Of a stretch of 64,000 bases of DNA, positions 47,936-58,400 are shown in pieces. A model generated the notes under the pieces. The model was not told the origin of the DNA. It ran no database searches and saw only the letters and a program-made list of their open reading frames with translations. The stretch comes from Gabonibacter massiliensis. GTDB taxonomy: Bacteria; Bacteroidota; Bacteroidia; Bacteroidales; Marinifilaceae. The DNA lies in the NCBI GenBank assembly GCA_001487125.1, contig LN913012.1, positions 372,001 to 436,000 of the forward strand. The letters run 5' to 3'. The translations under genes and the position numbers were made by a program. Each line of letters starts with the position of its first letter. Within the stretch, counting starts at the first letter, position 1.

Positions 47936-50900
47936 CTATAAAAATATGATTCTCTCCTGTAAAATGCTTGTTAATTGTGATTTCAACTGTTTGGCATTAA
48001 TCGGTTTTGCCATATAGCCGTCGAAACCGTTCGACATGATCTTTTGTTCGTCGGAAGCGTAAGCAAAAGCGGTTACCGCAATGATCGGAACTTGTGTGGA
48101 TAATTTACGGATTTCGCGTGTCGCATCGTAACCGTTCATTTCAGGCATGTTAATGTCCATGAGTATGATGTTAGGATGGTGTTTTTTGAATAGTTCCACT
48201 GCTTCTTTGCCGTTCCAAGCATGGACGATATGGTATTCGGAGCGGAGGATCGATTCGAAAAGCTTGTAATTGCTCGGATCATCCTCCGCAACCATGATTG
48301 TCAATTTACTCTTTTCTATTTTTACAGGCTCTACTGTTTGTTCCTGTTTCTTATTTATCGTTACCGGATGGTAGGGAACGGTAAACCAAAACTTGGAGCC
48401 TTTTCCTTCTTCCGATTCAACACCGATAGTCCCTCCCATATGCTGAACGATGACCTGACAAATGGACAGTCCGAGTCCCGTTCCCTGGGCAAAGGTGTTG
48501 AGTTTTACGAAACGGTCGAATATTTTTTCTTTTTGTTCCTTGGCGATTCCGCAGCCCGTGTCCGATACATAAAAATAGAGAAACTTATCCTGAATTTCGT
48601 AGCCGAATCGAATACTTCCCGCAGTGGTAAATTTGATGGCATTTGCGAGTAAATTCGTCAATACTTGGGTGAGCCTGTTTTTTTCCGTGTTGATTTCACA
48701 CGCGGGCAATCCCGGCTCGAACTGCAATTTAACGGCTTCCGGGTTTATTTTGGAAAATTGAGTTTGTTCCAAGGTGCCCATGAGTTTGTTTAACTCGATA
48801 TCCGAATAGATAAAATCTAATGTCCCGGCCTCGATCTTGGAAAGATCGAGAATGTCACTGATCAGTTGCAGTAACAGTTCATTGTTGTTTTCTATGATAT
48901 TGACGTATTCCTGTTTCTCCTTTTCTTCTTCAAGGGTTGCCAATATACCGGAAAAACCGACGATAGCATTCAGAGGTGTACGGATTTCGTGGCTCATGTT
49001 TGCCAGAAATGCAGACTTCAGACGATTGGATTCTTCGGCCCGGTCTTTTGCGGATATCAGCTCTTGCTCCATTTTTTTGCGTTCTGTGATCACGAGTGAA
49101 GAGCCTACTAATGTTAAGGGTGCTCCTTTTTCATCCCTGGAATCCACGGTCGCTTGTGCTTCGACCCAGTCGATTCGATGCCCGTTATGGTCGGAAGTTA
49201 CCACCCGGTACTCTTCTTTGATCTTGTCAATTTTCCCTTCAATCAGAGATTGATAGGTTTTTTTGACTCTTTCGCGGTCTTCTTTAATGATTTTGGAAAA
49301 ATATTGAGAATCCGGTACGGATAGATGATCTTCGTTGATATTATGCTTTACGTTGCTTAACTCTATGGGACGATTCACATCGCAGAGTATGGTTTTTTTA
49401 CGTAGGTTCCATTTCCATGGAACGATATTGGCTACTTCCAAAGCCATTGCCAGCTTATGGTTCGTTGATCTGATTTTTTCTTGAGCCTGATGGAGTTCCG
49501 TGCTGTCCAGGCAAAAAATATCGATGGTATCCGGCTTGTTGGAGTAACTTATAACCACGTCATAGAAAATGCCGATTCCCTCGAAATAATAGGGGAACGT
49601 GATGGTTCTTCTTTCTGTTATCGCTATTTTAAAGAACGGTATAAACGTGGCGAGGGACTCGGGGAACAGTTCGCTGACTTTTTTGCCGATAATGCTTTTT
49701 TTATCTCCGAAACTTTTTTCGAAAAATCGATTTACTTCAACAAAGACGGAATCGACCGGGTTGTTTTCCTCGTCTAAAATGATCTTCTCTTTCATGTAAA
49801 GAATTGGCATGTTATTGAAGAGATTCAGATAATCGGAGGCGTATTCGATCTCTTTTTGCTGCATCTCTTTTAATCTGTTCAGTACGATAATACGACCTTG
49901 TTGGATTAAAAACAATAAAATAATAACGAGGAATACGATTATTCCGATCAGGAGGTATTTGTATTGTTCCCAGAAAGTTACCGGTTTGTTATAGAACACG
50001 CTGTCGGGAGGACAAATGTCGGGAGATATGCCTTTCAGGAGTAACGTGTTGTAATTGAACGTAGGGGCTGCTTTTACCGGGTAATAAAAGGGAATGTCTT
50101 TCGGTTGTGTACCCGTTAGGACTTCGGATATCGTTTTTATCAATTTGTTTTCAAAATCAGTGTCGTCATACATATACCCTCCGATCATTCCCCCGTGTTT
50201 CATGAAGGCGTTTCTCAAAGTAAAAATGGGAACGGAGGAGTTGGATATGATTTGAAAGGAGTTAATCATTAAGAGAGTTCTTCTGTTAAATTGCTGAGCA
50301 TGGAACCAGGAAGAAAATAAGACTCCCGTGGTCGCTTTGTCTACCAGTTTTAAGGTGTCGAGAAGTTGATTTATGCTTGTTTCTTCGGCATATATGGTTT
50401 TGTATTCTACGCGGGGATAATGTTTTTTTAATATTTCGGATATTTCCCATTGAATTTGTTGATTGACATACCTTTTGTCCATGAGAATCAATAGCTTCTG
50501 CATATCTGGAAGCATTTCATTCATTAAATCAATATTTTCTTTGGGATATAGTCTTGAATAGAGTAACGTGAGGTTATATTCGCCGGCTAATGAGGCGAGA
50601 GAAACTCTGTCTTCGGGTTTAATGATGGTCTTGTTCAAATAATTTTCCGGTGTTCCAAGGTAGTCCTGTTCCGCACAAACGATAAGGGGGATATCTCTCC
50701 ATCTATTTCGGATTTCGTCTTTCAGGAGTAAAGCAAAATTCCCTACCACGACTAAAAGTTTGGGACGTTTTTCCGAATATTCGGAAAAAAGAAATTCTGT
50801 AAATTCGTTTAATTCTTCCTGCTTGTTGACAACAAACATATTCATATGTTCGATGTATATATCCAACTTTTGATTCTTGGATGCCATTTGTATGATGGGA

Positions 50901-51091
50901 TCAATGATAGAGGAACTCCATGGGGTCGTTTCCGTGTAACTGTTAATAATCAGAATATAATCGTTTTTGGATGGAGCGTTTTTTTGAGCAAAAGAAGTAG
51001 AGATATGCATACAAAGTATGAAAATGCAGAAAAACGGTTTATTTATAAATACGCTCCGTAAAATAGAATTGATTTTAGACATACCACACAC
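47936..51091 (-). CDS. Hybrid histidine kinase / response regulator with solute-binding-like sensor
   Basis: The protein has 1051 residues. A signal peptide is followed by a periplasmic region (about 40-370) like ABC-type substrate-binding proteins (starts DYILIINSYTETTPW), then a membrane span near 385-408, PAS domain 1 (about 425-545), PAS 2 (about 555-680), HisKA with phosphoacceptor His701 (SHEIRTPLN), HATPase with DTGCGIAK and GTGLGLS, and a C-terminal receiver with Asp979 (ILMDINMPEMNG). It has no DNA-binding output domain, so the receiver must pass the signal on to another protein. The start may instead be the Met codon at 51082. A minus-strand -7 box TATTTTTG lies at 51127-51134. Confidence 0.9.
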   Translation of the reverse strand: MCGMSKINSILRSVFINKPFFCIFILCMHISTSFAQKNAPSKNDYILIINSYTETTPWSSSIIDPIIQMASKNQKLDIYIEHMNMFVVNKQEELNEFTEFLFSEYSEKRPKLLVVVGNFALLLKDEIRNRWRDIPLIVCAEQDYLGTPENYLNKTIIKPEDRVSLASLAGEYNLTLLYSRLYPKENIDLMNEMLPDMQKLLILMDKRYVNQQIQWEISEILKKHYPRVEYKTIYAEETSINQLLDTLKLVDKATTGVLFSSWFHAQQFNRRTLLMINSFQIISNSSVPIFTLRNAFMKHGGMIGGYMYDDTDFENKLIKTISEVLTGTQPKDIPFYYPVKAAPTFNYNTLLLKGISPDICPPDSVFYNKPVTFWEQYKYLLIGIIVFLVIILLFLIQQGRIIVLNRLKEMQQKEIEYASDYLNLFNNMPILYMKEKIILDEENNPVDSVFVEVNRFFEKSFGDKKSIIGKKVSELFPESLATFIPFFKIAITERRTITFPYYFEGIGIFYDVVISYSNKPDTIDIFCLDSTELHQAQEKIRSTNHKLAMALEVANIVPWKWNLRKKTILCDVNRPIELSNVKHNINEDHLSVPDSQYFSKIIKEDRERVKKTYQSLIEGKIDKIKEEYRVVTSDHNGHRIDWVEAQATVDSRDEKGAPLTLVGSSLVITERKKMEQELISAKDRAEESNRLKSAFLANMSHEIRTPLNAIVGFSGILATLEEEKEKQEYVNIIENNNELLLQLISDILDLSKIEAGTLDFIYSDIELNKLMGTLEQTQFSKINPEAVKLQFEPGLPACEINTEKNRLTQVLTNLLANAIKFTTAGSIRFGYEIQDKFLYFYVSDTGCGIAKEQKEKIFDRFVKLNTFAQGTGLGLSICQVIVQHMGGTIGVESEEGKGSKFWFTVPYHPVTINKKQEQTVEPVKIEKSKLTIMVAEDDPSNYKLFESILRSEYHIVHAWNGKEAVELFKKHHPNIILMDINMPEMNGYDATREIRKLSTQVPIIAVTAFAYASDEQKIMSNGFDGYMAKPINAKQLKSQLTSILQERIIFL

Positions 51092-51368
51092 AAATAAATA
51101 AGTATTGATTTTGTAGTTTTATAACACAAAAATACTGATTTATATTGAAAAAGAAACTATTTAATTAATTTGTTATCTATTTTTAAACTCTCTTTTCAAT
51201 GGGGATGAGTATGAGGTGTAAATAATTGTTTTATAGATAGATGTATTTCGTGTGATTTGTTTTTATATTTTTAGAATATTCTTGTAAAACTACCCGTTAC
51301 CCGTCTCTTTTTTTATAATTTTGTAGATAAAAATGTTGAAGATATTGGTTTGTAATTAAAGGGTTTTT

Positions 51369-52568
51369 ATGGTAAGAGATAAGCTTTTTTCAGCAGGGTT
51401 CTGTCATATCCTTGCTGCTAATTTTTTGCTGTTTTTTGCATTCTATTTGCTATTGCCCGTGTTGCCGTTCTATCTGAGGGAGGAGTTTATGGCTGGCAAA
51501 TCCATGATCGGTTTTATTTTATCCTGTTACACGATAGCCTGTTTGACTATTCGTCCTTTTTCAGGGTATATGCTGGATACGTTTAGTCGTAAACCTTTAT
51601 ATCTGTTGTCATATTTTATTTTTACCTTGATTTTCGGGGGATATATGATAGCGACCGCTCTTTTTCTTTTCATTTTACTCCGGATTATTCACGGTCTGGC
51701 TTTCGGCATGGTTTCGGTGGCGGGTAATACGATCGTTATTGATATTCTTCCTTCTTCCCGGAGGGGGGAGGGATTAGGTTATTACGGTCTGGCCAATAAT
51801 ATCGCCATGAGTTTTGGGCCTATGGTCGGGTTATTTATGCATGGTCATTGTCCTTATGAGGTTATTTTTGCCTGCTCTCTGATTTCCGGAGGATTAGGTT
51901 TTGTGATGGCGGGTTTGGTTAAAACTCCCTATAAACAGCCGGTTAAACGGGAGCCTCTTTCTCTCGATCGTTTCTTTTTAGTAAAAGGACTGCCTGCCGG
52001 GATTTCACTTCTGTTGCTTTCTATTCCTTATGGTATGACAACCAGTTACGTGGCCATGTATGCCGAAGAGATCGGCATTCAAGGTAATTCGGGACTCTAT
52101 TTTACTTTTATGGCGGTCGGTTTGGCTGTTTCCCGGATTTTTTCAGGAAAACAGGTAGACAAGGGTCGGATTACACAGGTTATTTTATTAGGAATGTACT
52201 TGGCCGGTATAAGTCTTTTTGCCTTGGCTGCCTGCGAAGAGATGATGAAATGGAATGCCCGGGCGACTTCTGGACTGTTTTTCTTTATTGCTTTTATGCA
52301 AGGGGTGTCGTTTGGGACGATGTTTCCGGCCTTCAATACCCTGTTCGTTAATTTGGCACCTAATAATCAACGGGGCACGGCTACTTCCACCTATTTGACC
52401 AGTTGGGATGTGGGTATTGGAGTCGGGTTAATGTGTGGTGGTTCTATCGCTCAGGCTTTTAGAGGTTTTAGTCATGCCTATTTCTTCGGTGCCTGTCTGA
52501 CGGTTCTTTCCCTTTTATTTTTCCAATTTAAAGCCGGACCGCATTTTAATCGCCATAAATTACGTTGA
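51369..52568 (+). CDS. MFS transporter
   Basis: The 399-residue protein has twelve predicted spans in two halves. The loop between spans 2 and 3 reads GYMLDTFSRKPLYLLSYF (MFS motif A-like). The family is drug/metabolite exporters or sugar transporters; the substrate is unknown. It is divergent from the hybrid kinase with 277 bases between. A -7 box TAATTTTG lies at 51316-51323. The DUF1573 gene follows after 46 bases but has its own promoter. Confidence 0.88.
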   Translation: MVRDKLFSAGFCHILAANFLLFFAFYLLLPVLPFYLREEFMAGKSMIGFILSCYTIACLTIRPFSGYMLDTFSRKPLYLLSYFIFTLIFGGYMIATALFLFILLRIIHGLAFGMVSVAGNTIVIDILPSSRRGEGLGYYGLANNIAMSFGPMVGLFMHGHCPYEVIFACSLISGGLGFVMAGLVKTPYKQPVKREPLSLDRFFLVKGLPAGISLLLLSIPYGMTTSYVAMYAEEIGIQGNSGLYFTFMAVGLAVSRIFSGKQVDKGRITQVILLGMYLAGISLFALAACEEMMKWNARATSGLFFFIAFMQGVSFGTMFPAFNTLFVNLAPNNQRGTATSTYLTSWDVGIGVGLMCGGSIAQAFRGFSHAYFFGACLTVLSLLFFQFKAGPHFNRHKLR

Positions 52569-52594
52569 GTGTTAGGGTAAAAATCTTATATTTG
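52564..52594 (+). promoter_or_regulatory. Bacteroidetes-type promoter of the DUF1573 gene
   Basis: GTTG (52564-52567), 19 bases, then TATATTTG (52587-52594). It overlaps the end of the MFS gene and lies 21 bases before the next ATG. Confidence 0.68.
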
Positions 52595-52614
52595 TCGGAT
52601 AACGTTATTTCGGT

Positions 52615-53394
52615 ATGAGAAATTTTGTTTTTGTTTTAGTGGTAATATTTGCCGGATTAACGGCTTGTTCTTCGGGGAAACGTCCTGCCTGTGTAAGTCC
52701 GGTCGGCAAATTGTGTTTCAGTACGGATAAACTGGAACTGGGAGATATCTATTGGAACGAGGAGTACCGGGATACGATTATTGTCCGTAATCCCACGGAG
52801 AAGACGATCCGTTTGGGGGGATGGGGATATACCGCGGGAGTGCAATGTAGGATGTCGGGAGGAACTCTTCAGGAATGGCAGTCGGGTGATGCGGAAATTG
52901 CGGCACGGGGGCAGGATACCTTGCTTGTCGTTGTACAAATGACAAAAGATAGTCAATTGGGGTATTTTTTTACCTTTTTACGTTTTTCAATCGATGGGGT
53001 GCTGGTAGATCCGAATCAGGGAGTTTCGCTTGAGGCGAATGTGATCGAACATTTTGATACGGTGTCGACAGGGAAATTGTCACTACCTAAAATTGTAGCG
53101 GATAAAAAGGAGGTCGATTTTGATACTATCGTTCAAGGCGAAAAGGTTGAGGCGGCCTTCGTGTTGAGAAACGAAGGAGATAAAGATTTGATTATACGTA
53201 AAATAGAAACGACTTGCGGGTGTACGGCAGCTGTTCCGGAAAAAAGGATAATCTCTCCGGGTGAAAACGTAAGAATGAATGTTGTTTTTGATTCAGAAGG
53301 CAGACGCGGAATGCAGCATAAAACCATCACCGTGATCTGTAACGATCCCCGGCATGCTTCATTAAAATTGGTTTTGAAGGGATATGTAAAATAA
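52615..53394 (+). CDS. DUF1573 lipoprotein
   Basis: This is a 259-residue exported protein. Its signal MRNFVFVLVVIFAGLTAC has a lipobox (LTAC) with acylated Cys18. Two DUF1573-type immunoglobulin-like regions follow: residues 35-140 (FSTDKLELGDIYWNEEYRDTI) and 160-259 (DKKEVDFDTIVQGEKVEAAF, TTCGCTAAVPEKRIISPGE). DUF1573 proteins are common in Bacteroidetes envelopes, of unknown role, and the TTCGCT motif is conserved. It precedes the ECF sigma gene but is probably separate from that locus. Confidence 0.85.
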   Translation: MRNFVFVLVVIFAGLTACSSGKRPACVSPVGKLCFSTDKLELGDIYWNEEYRDTIIVRNPTEKTIRLGGWGYTAGVQCRMSGGTLQEWQSGDAEIAARGQDTLLVVVQMTKDSQLGYFFTFLRFSIDGVLVDPNQGVSLEANVIEHFDTVSTGKLSLPKIVADKKEVDFDTIVQGEKVEAAFVLRNEGDKDLIIRKIETTCGCTAAVPEKRIISPGENVRMNVVFDSEGRRGMQHKTITVICNDPRHASLKLVLKGYVK

Positions 53395-53502
53395 TCTTTT
53401 TTATTGGATTGTTCTAATATTCGACTTGTTTGGTGTTTTATTCGTCTATTTTTATAAATAGCATTCGATTTTTTTTTATTTTTGCCCTATAGCGGTAAAA
53501 CA

Positions 53503-54099
53503 ATGATCGATAACCTTCAATTTTTGCATGGAGTAAATCATAAGGAGGATGCGGCTTGGGAAGAGTTGTATCGTTATTATTATGCTCCTTTATGCAGTTA
53601 TGCCGCTAAACTTACCGGAGATTCGGTTGCGGCCGAGGATATTGTTCAAAACGGTTTTATCAAATTGTGGAATTCCTCTTTTGGTTTTTCGAATATAAAG
53701 GCGATTACTACTTATATGTATCGTTTCACTTATAACGGGGCGTTAAATTATATCCGGGATAAAAAGTCGTCTGATGCGATTCATAGAATATGGGTCGACC
53801 GACAGATCGTCGATGAGGAAAAAGGGAAGGAGATGGCGTTGGAGGAAGAGACTATTTCCCGTTTTTATGAGGTGTTGTCTCTGCTTTCGGGCCAACAAAA
53901 GGAAATTTTGTTCGGTGCTTTGGAGGGAGCTACCGTGAGAGAAATTGCGGAGAGATTATCTATTAGCGAAAATACGGTGAAAACACAAAAGAAGAGGGCT
54001 TACCAGGTCATTCGGGAGCATATGGGAAAAGTTTTTACATCCGTTCTCCTTTTGTTATTTGTAAGATTAAGAAACGTTACGAACAATTATCTCTTCTGA
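53503..54099 (+). CDS. ECF sigma-70 factor of a SusCD locus
   Basis: The 198-residue sigma factor starts at the ATG at 53503; a TTG upstream in the same frame is less likely. Sigma region 2 includes YYYAPLCSYAAKLTGD and VQNGFIKLW, and region 4 includes LSGQQKEILFGALEGATVREIAERL and a helix-turn-helix (SISENTVKTQKKRAYQVI). The tail is unusually hydrophobic (VLLLLFVRL). This is the Bacteroidetes FecI-like group. With the FecR and SusC genes next to it, it should be released when the SusC channel is loaded. A -7 box TATTTTTG lies at 53477-53484. Confidence 0.92.
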   Translation: MIDNLQFLHGVNHKEDAAWEELYRYYYAPLCSYAAKLTGDSVAAEDIVQNGFIKLWNSSFGFSNIKAITTYMYRFTYNGALNYIRDKKSSDAIHRIWVDRQIVDEEKGKEMALEEETISRFYEVLSLLSGQQKEILFGALEGATVREIAERLSISENTVKTQKKRAYQVIREHMGKVFTSVLLLLFVRLRNVTNNYLF

Positions 54100-54187
54100 T
54101 TCTAAAATAATAAATTACTTTTTTTGATTTTTTGTCACCCGTTTTTGCGTTCGGCGTGTTTGTTAGTATAATTTAAGTCATTTTGAG

Positions 54188-55351
54188 ATGAAATGGGAAG
54201 ATATACATGCCAATTCTATACGAATCGTCGGTTGCTTGATAGACCGATTGAGAGAGCATAAAGCAGAGGAAAACTATCCTGATAATGTTCGGGATGTTGC
54301 GGAACATTTGAAGGTTCGGAAATTTTTTGAAAGAGAATATGCGGCAAGACAACGGTATGATTACAGGAAAGCCTGTCGTAATTTAAAAGTCCGGTCGAAA
54401 AAAAGGTATATGAAACGTGTAATTGTCGGAAGTGTTGCTGCTGCTTGTTTTATTGTTTTAGGTGTACTGGCGTTGGTTTCCGTGCCCGAAAAAAAGAGGT
54501 CTGCGTTGAGACGGGCGGAACAGCGGTTCTATTCTCCGGTAAAACCTGGGGAGAGAAAGGCCGTTTTAACTCTGTCCGGAGGGGATTGCGTAGAGTTGGG
54601 TAAGAGTTTTTATCAATTTAGGGAAAAAGGAGGGGTCTCCGTCGTCGTTGATTCGACAGGGGTCGTTTACGGGGAACTCCCTCGTTTGACGGAAATAGAT
54701 GCCCATTCTTATAATAGCTTGTATGTTCCCCGGGGAGGAGAGTATTATGTTACCTTGGTTGATGGAACACAAGTATGGATGAATGCGGATACCCGTCTTC
54801 GCTATCCTGTTGTTTTTACCGGGAATCAGCGGGTGGTTGAGTTAACAGGAGAGGCTTTTTTCGAAGTGGTTTCCGATTCGACTTCACCGTTTATCGTGAA
54901 AACGGGTATCGGGGAGGTGCGAGTGTATGGGACTCGGTTCAATTTGAAGTGTTACGGGGAAGAGCACCGGATTGCCGCTACCTTGGTCGAGGGAGCCATC
55001 TCTTTTTCAAACGAACGGATCGGGGAGGTAAAGCTTGTTCCTGCCGAACAGTTGAGTTATAGGGAGGGAGAAAGTGTAGCGGACATTCGTAAAGTAAAGG
55101 TTCAAAACTATGTGTCGTGGAGGCAGAATTTGCTCTCTTTTGAAAATGAAACTTTGGAGGAGATAGTGAAAACCTTGTCTCGCTGGTATGATGTTGACAT
55201 TGTGTTTGAGGATGAGCAATTGAAACAGCTGGTGTTTAGTGGAAATTTGGATAAATACAGTCGCATCGAAATCTTTTTTCAGTTTTTCGAGGCCGGAGCG
55301 AACGTGCGTTTCGAATGGGTCGGAAATAGGATAAAGGTCGGGAAAAAATAA
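54188..55351 (+). CDS. FecR-family anti-sigma factor
   Basis: The 387-residue inner-membrane protein has a cytoplasmic N-terminal part of about 78 residues, one span (VIVGSVAAACFIVLGVLALV, about 80-99) and a periplasmic FecR domain (about 180-280; PRGGEYYVTLVDGTQVWMN, GEVRVYGTRFNL). A DUF4974/secretin-like region follows (320-387; LSRWYDVDIVFEDEQLKQ). It holds the upstream sigma factor and receives the signal from the STN domain of SusC. It lies 88 bases after the sigma gene. Confidence 0.93.
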   Translation: MKWEDIHANSIRIVGCLIDRLREHKAEENYPDNVRDVAEHLKVRKFFEREYAARQRYDYRKACRNLKVRSKKRYMKRVIVGSVAAACFIVLGVLALVSVPEKKRSALRRAEQRFYSPVKPGERKAVLTLSGGDCVELGKSFYQFREKGGVSVVVDSTGVVYGELPRLTEIDAHSYNSLYVPRGGEYYVTLVDGTQVWMNADTRLRYPVVFTGNQRVVELTGEAFFEVVSDSTSPFIVKTGIGEVRVYGTRFNLKCYGEEHRIAATLVEGAISFSNERIGEVKLVPAEQLSYREGESVADIRKVKVQNYVSWRQNLLSFENETLEEIVKTLSRWYDVDIVFEDEQLKQLVFSGNLDKYSRIEIFFQFFEAGANVRFEWVGNRIKVGKK

Positions 55352-55428
55352 AAAACAGAGGATACGAATCCCAAGCTACCAACTTTGTTTCGCATCCTCC
55401 TTTATTACATATCTTAAAAACATGTAAC

Positions 55429-58400
55429 ATGAATGACAAATTTATGAAAAAAAATTTACCGGATCGATGGAAATTGCCGGCTAAATGGAAAAAAACAATT
55501 TTAGTGATGAAATTGAGTCTTATTCTGATGGTATGGTTGACGATTTCGACATCGGCTGCCGTCTATTCCCAACACGAGACCGTAACCCTCGATGTAAAGT
55601 CTTCCACGTTGATCGAAGTATTGACCCGGATTAAGGATCAAACGGGAGTAAGGATTCTCTATAACGTGAGCGGTCTTCGCGGAATTACCTGTAAGGATAT
55701 CGTTTTGAAAGATGTACCTGTTGAAGATGCGTTGCGACGAGTTTTGTCGGGTACGGCCTTCGATTACGAGCAAATTGAAGGAGTATTTGTTATCAAGGCT
55801 GTTGCAAAAGATGAAAAAAAGTCGGTTACGATCCGGGGGTGGGTACGGGATAAAAAGGAGGAATTTTTGCCGGGAGTGACGGTAAGACTCCTCGGTACGA
55901 GTTTGGGAACGTCGACGGATACGAAGGGGTGGTTTGCCATCACCTTACCCGTTTTGAAAGGAACGTTGGAGTTCTCTTTTATCGGTTATAAGAAACAGAA
56001 AGTCGATTTCACTGAAAAAACCGATACGCTTCGCGTTGTTATGGAAGAGGATGTGGCAGCCTTGGAAGAAGTGGTGGTTCGGGCTTACGGAACGCAGAAT
56101 AAAAGGGAGGTCATAGGGGCGATCTCTTCCGTGAAGGCTGAGGAGATGAAGGAATTACCGACGGCCAGTATCGTGAATATGTTGCAGGGACGTTTGGCGG
56201 GAGTCAATATCATTCAACAATCTGGAGCACCGGGCAGTGCTTCGGTTATTGCCGTGCGGGGGTTTAATTCTTTGTTGGTCGACGGGGCCAGTGACGGACA
56301 ACCTTTGTGGGTCGTCGATGGGGTCCCGATGCACTCCTTTGTTTCACCCGTTACGGGAACGAATACGTTGGCCGATTTGGATCCGGCCATGATTGAATCC
56401 GTGGAGGTGTTGAAAGATGCTGCTGCCGCCTCTATTTACGGTTCCCGGGCCGGCAACGGGGTCATCTTGATCACGACTAAAAAAGGGAAGGCCGGTACGA
56501 CCAAATTTGCGGCGAATATCTCTTATTCTGTTTCTCAGGTACAGGAGTATCCGTTACAGATAGGCGGTCGTATGGAGCGATGGTTTCGTAATCAGGTAAT
56601 GCGAAATAGGCTGGCAACCGGTTATGATTGGAATAAACAATTGACGTATTATCCTTCTTCTTACGAATCGGTGTATTTAAGCGGAGGAACTTATGACGGA
56701 TGGTGGGTAGACGGTAGACCGGATCTTTTGGGTAACCCCGTATTGCAGGATAGTTTGAATCCGTTTTATAATAATTCGACCAATTGGTGGAAACATATTT
56801 TCCGTACCGCAAAAGTAGTCAATGCCAATTTACAGGTTTCCGGCGGATCGGAACGGTTTCAGTATATGATCGGGGCCGGATGGTACGACGAAAAAGGAAT
56901 CATGCTGAATTCCGACTATGCGCGGGCCAATATGTTGATCAATCTGCAAACCCAACCGACGAAAAAAATACGGGTGGATGCCCGGGTGATGCTTTCCTAC
57001 GTGGATCGTAGTATCAGCAGGGATGACGGGATGGGAGGAACGAGACGGTACGAGGGGATTACCGTAGATCCGTCGAAACAGAGTACGACTCTTCCGAACG
57101 ATGGGTTGGCGGAGGATGAACTATTGAAAAATATCAATCTACAGAGAGACAGAACAGATGATTACCGGGCTATGGCCAGCATGTTGGTACAGTATAACGT
57201 TTGGAAAGGGATAACCTTATCGGCTTCTGGGAGTGTGGATTATGCCCAAGGAAATAAAAATCAGTTTAAACCTTCCGTATTGAATCCGGGTGAGAAAGAG
57301 AACATATCGGATGGCTCGATCGGGAGAGCGGTCCGGTTGGAAACGGAAGAGTTGCTGCATTGGAGAGAGAGCATCAACGAGACACATAATTTCGATCTTT
57401 TAATAGGTTTGAACGTAAACAAAGAGCAACAATTTCTGATCGCCGGGTTCGGGAAGCGGGGTTCAAGTGATAAGATCTATTATTATTCGCCTCCTTATAA
57501 TCCTATATTCAATTATGGAACCGAAACAAATCCCGACTGGAGAGCAACGACTTCCTATAATTCGGATTTCAGGGAAAAGACCATGGTCAGTTATTTCGGG
57601 CGTTTAGGGTATCATTACAAACAACGTTACTTGGTCGAGATCGGTTTCCGCCGGGATGGATCTTCCACTTTTGGCGAGAATCACCGTTGGGCCAATTTCC
57701 CCTCTTTTGCTCTGGGATGGGCCTTTTCGGAAGAACCTTTTATGCGGTGGGCCTATTGGTTAAACTGGGGAAAACTGCGCGGCAGCTACGGGACTTCCGG
57801 ACAAATATTCACCAGTGAGTATATGGCTTACGGTTTATTTGTGGCAGGTGCTTCATTTAACGGTAATCCTTCCGTAATTCAAAGTAAGCCCGTTAGTCCT
57901 AATTTGACTTGGGAAAAATCCAGTCAGTACAATATCGGTTTGGATTTGGATATGTTCGATTACCGGTTGAGCGTGAAAATGGATTACTATTTTAAGTATA
58001 CCAGCTCCCTTTTATACAAAGTAATCCTTCCCGGTACTTTATGGGGTGCGGAAGATCGGGATGAGAATGCGATGGAGGTCTCTAACGAGGGAATCGAATT
58101 GGAGTTGTTAGCGCATATTTTGCGATCCAGCAAATTGGGATGGCGTATGAAGCTGAATGTTTCCAGGGATTGGAGTCGTTTGGAAAAGACCTATACCGGT
58201 AAAGATATCGGGGGAGGATTTAACGGTTTTGTAATCGGACGTCCTTTGGGATCTATTTACGCTTTTAACGATACGGGGTATTACCAGAACGAGGGAGAGG
58301 TACCCGTTTATACCGATATTAAAGGAAATAAATTGTTTTTAGGTGGCGTCGGAGCTTATACGGGAGTCAGCGGTTTGCTCGGTACCCAACGGATCTCTGA

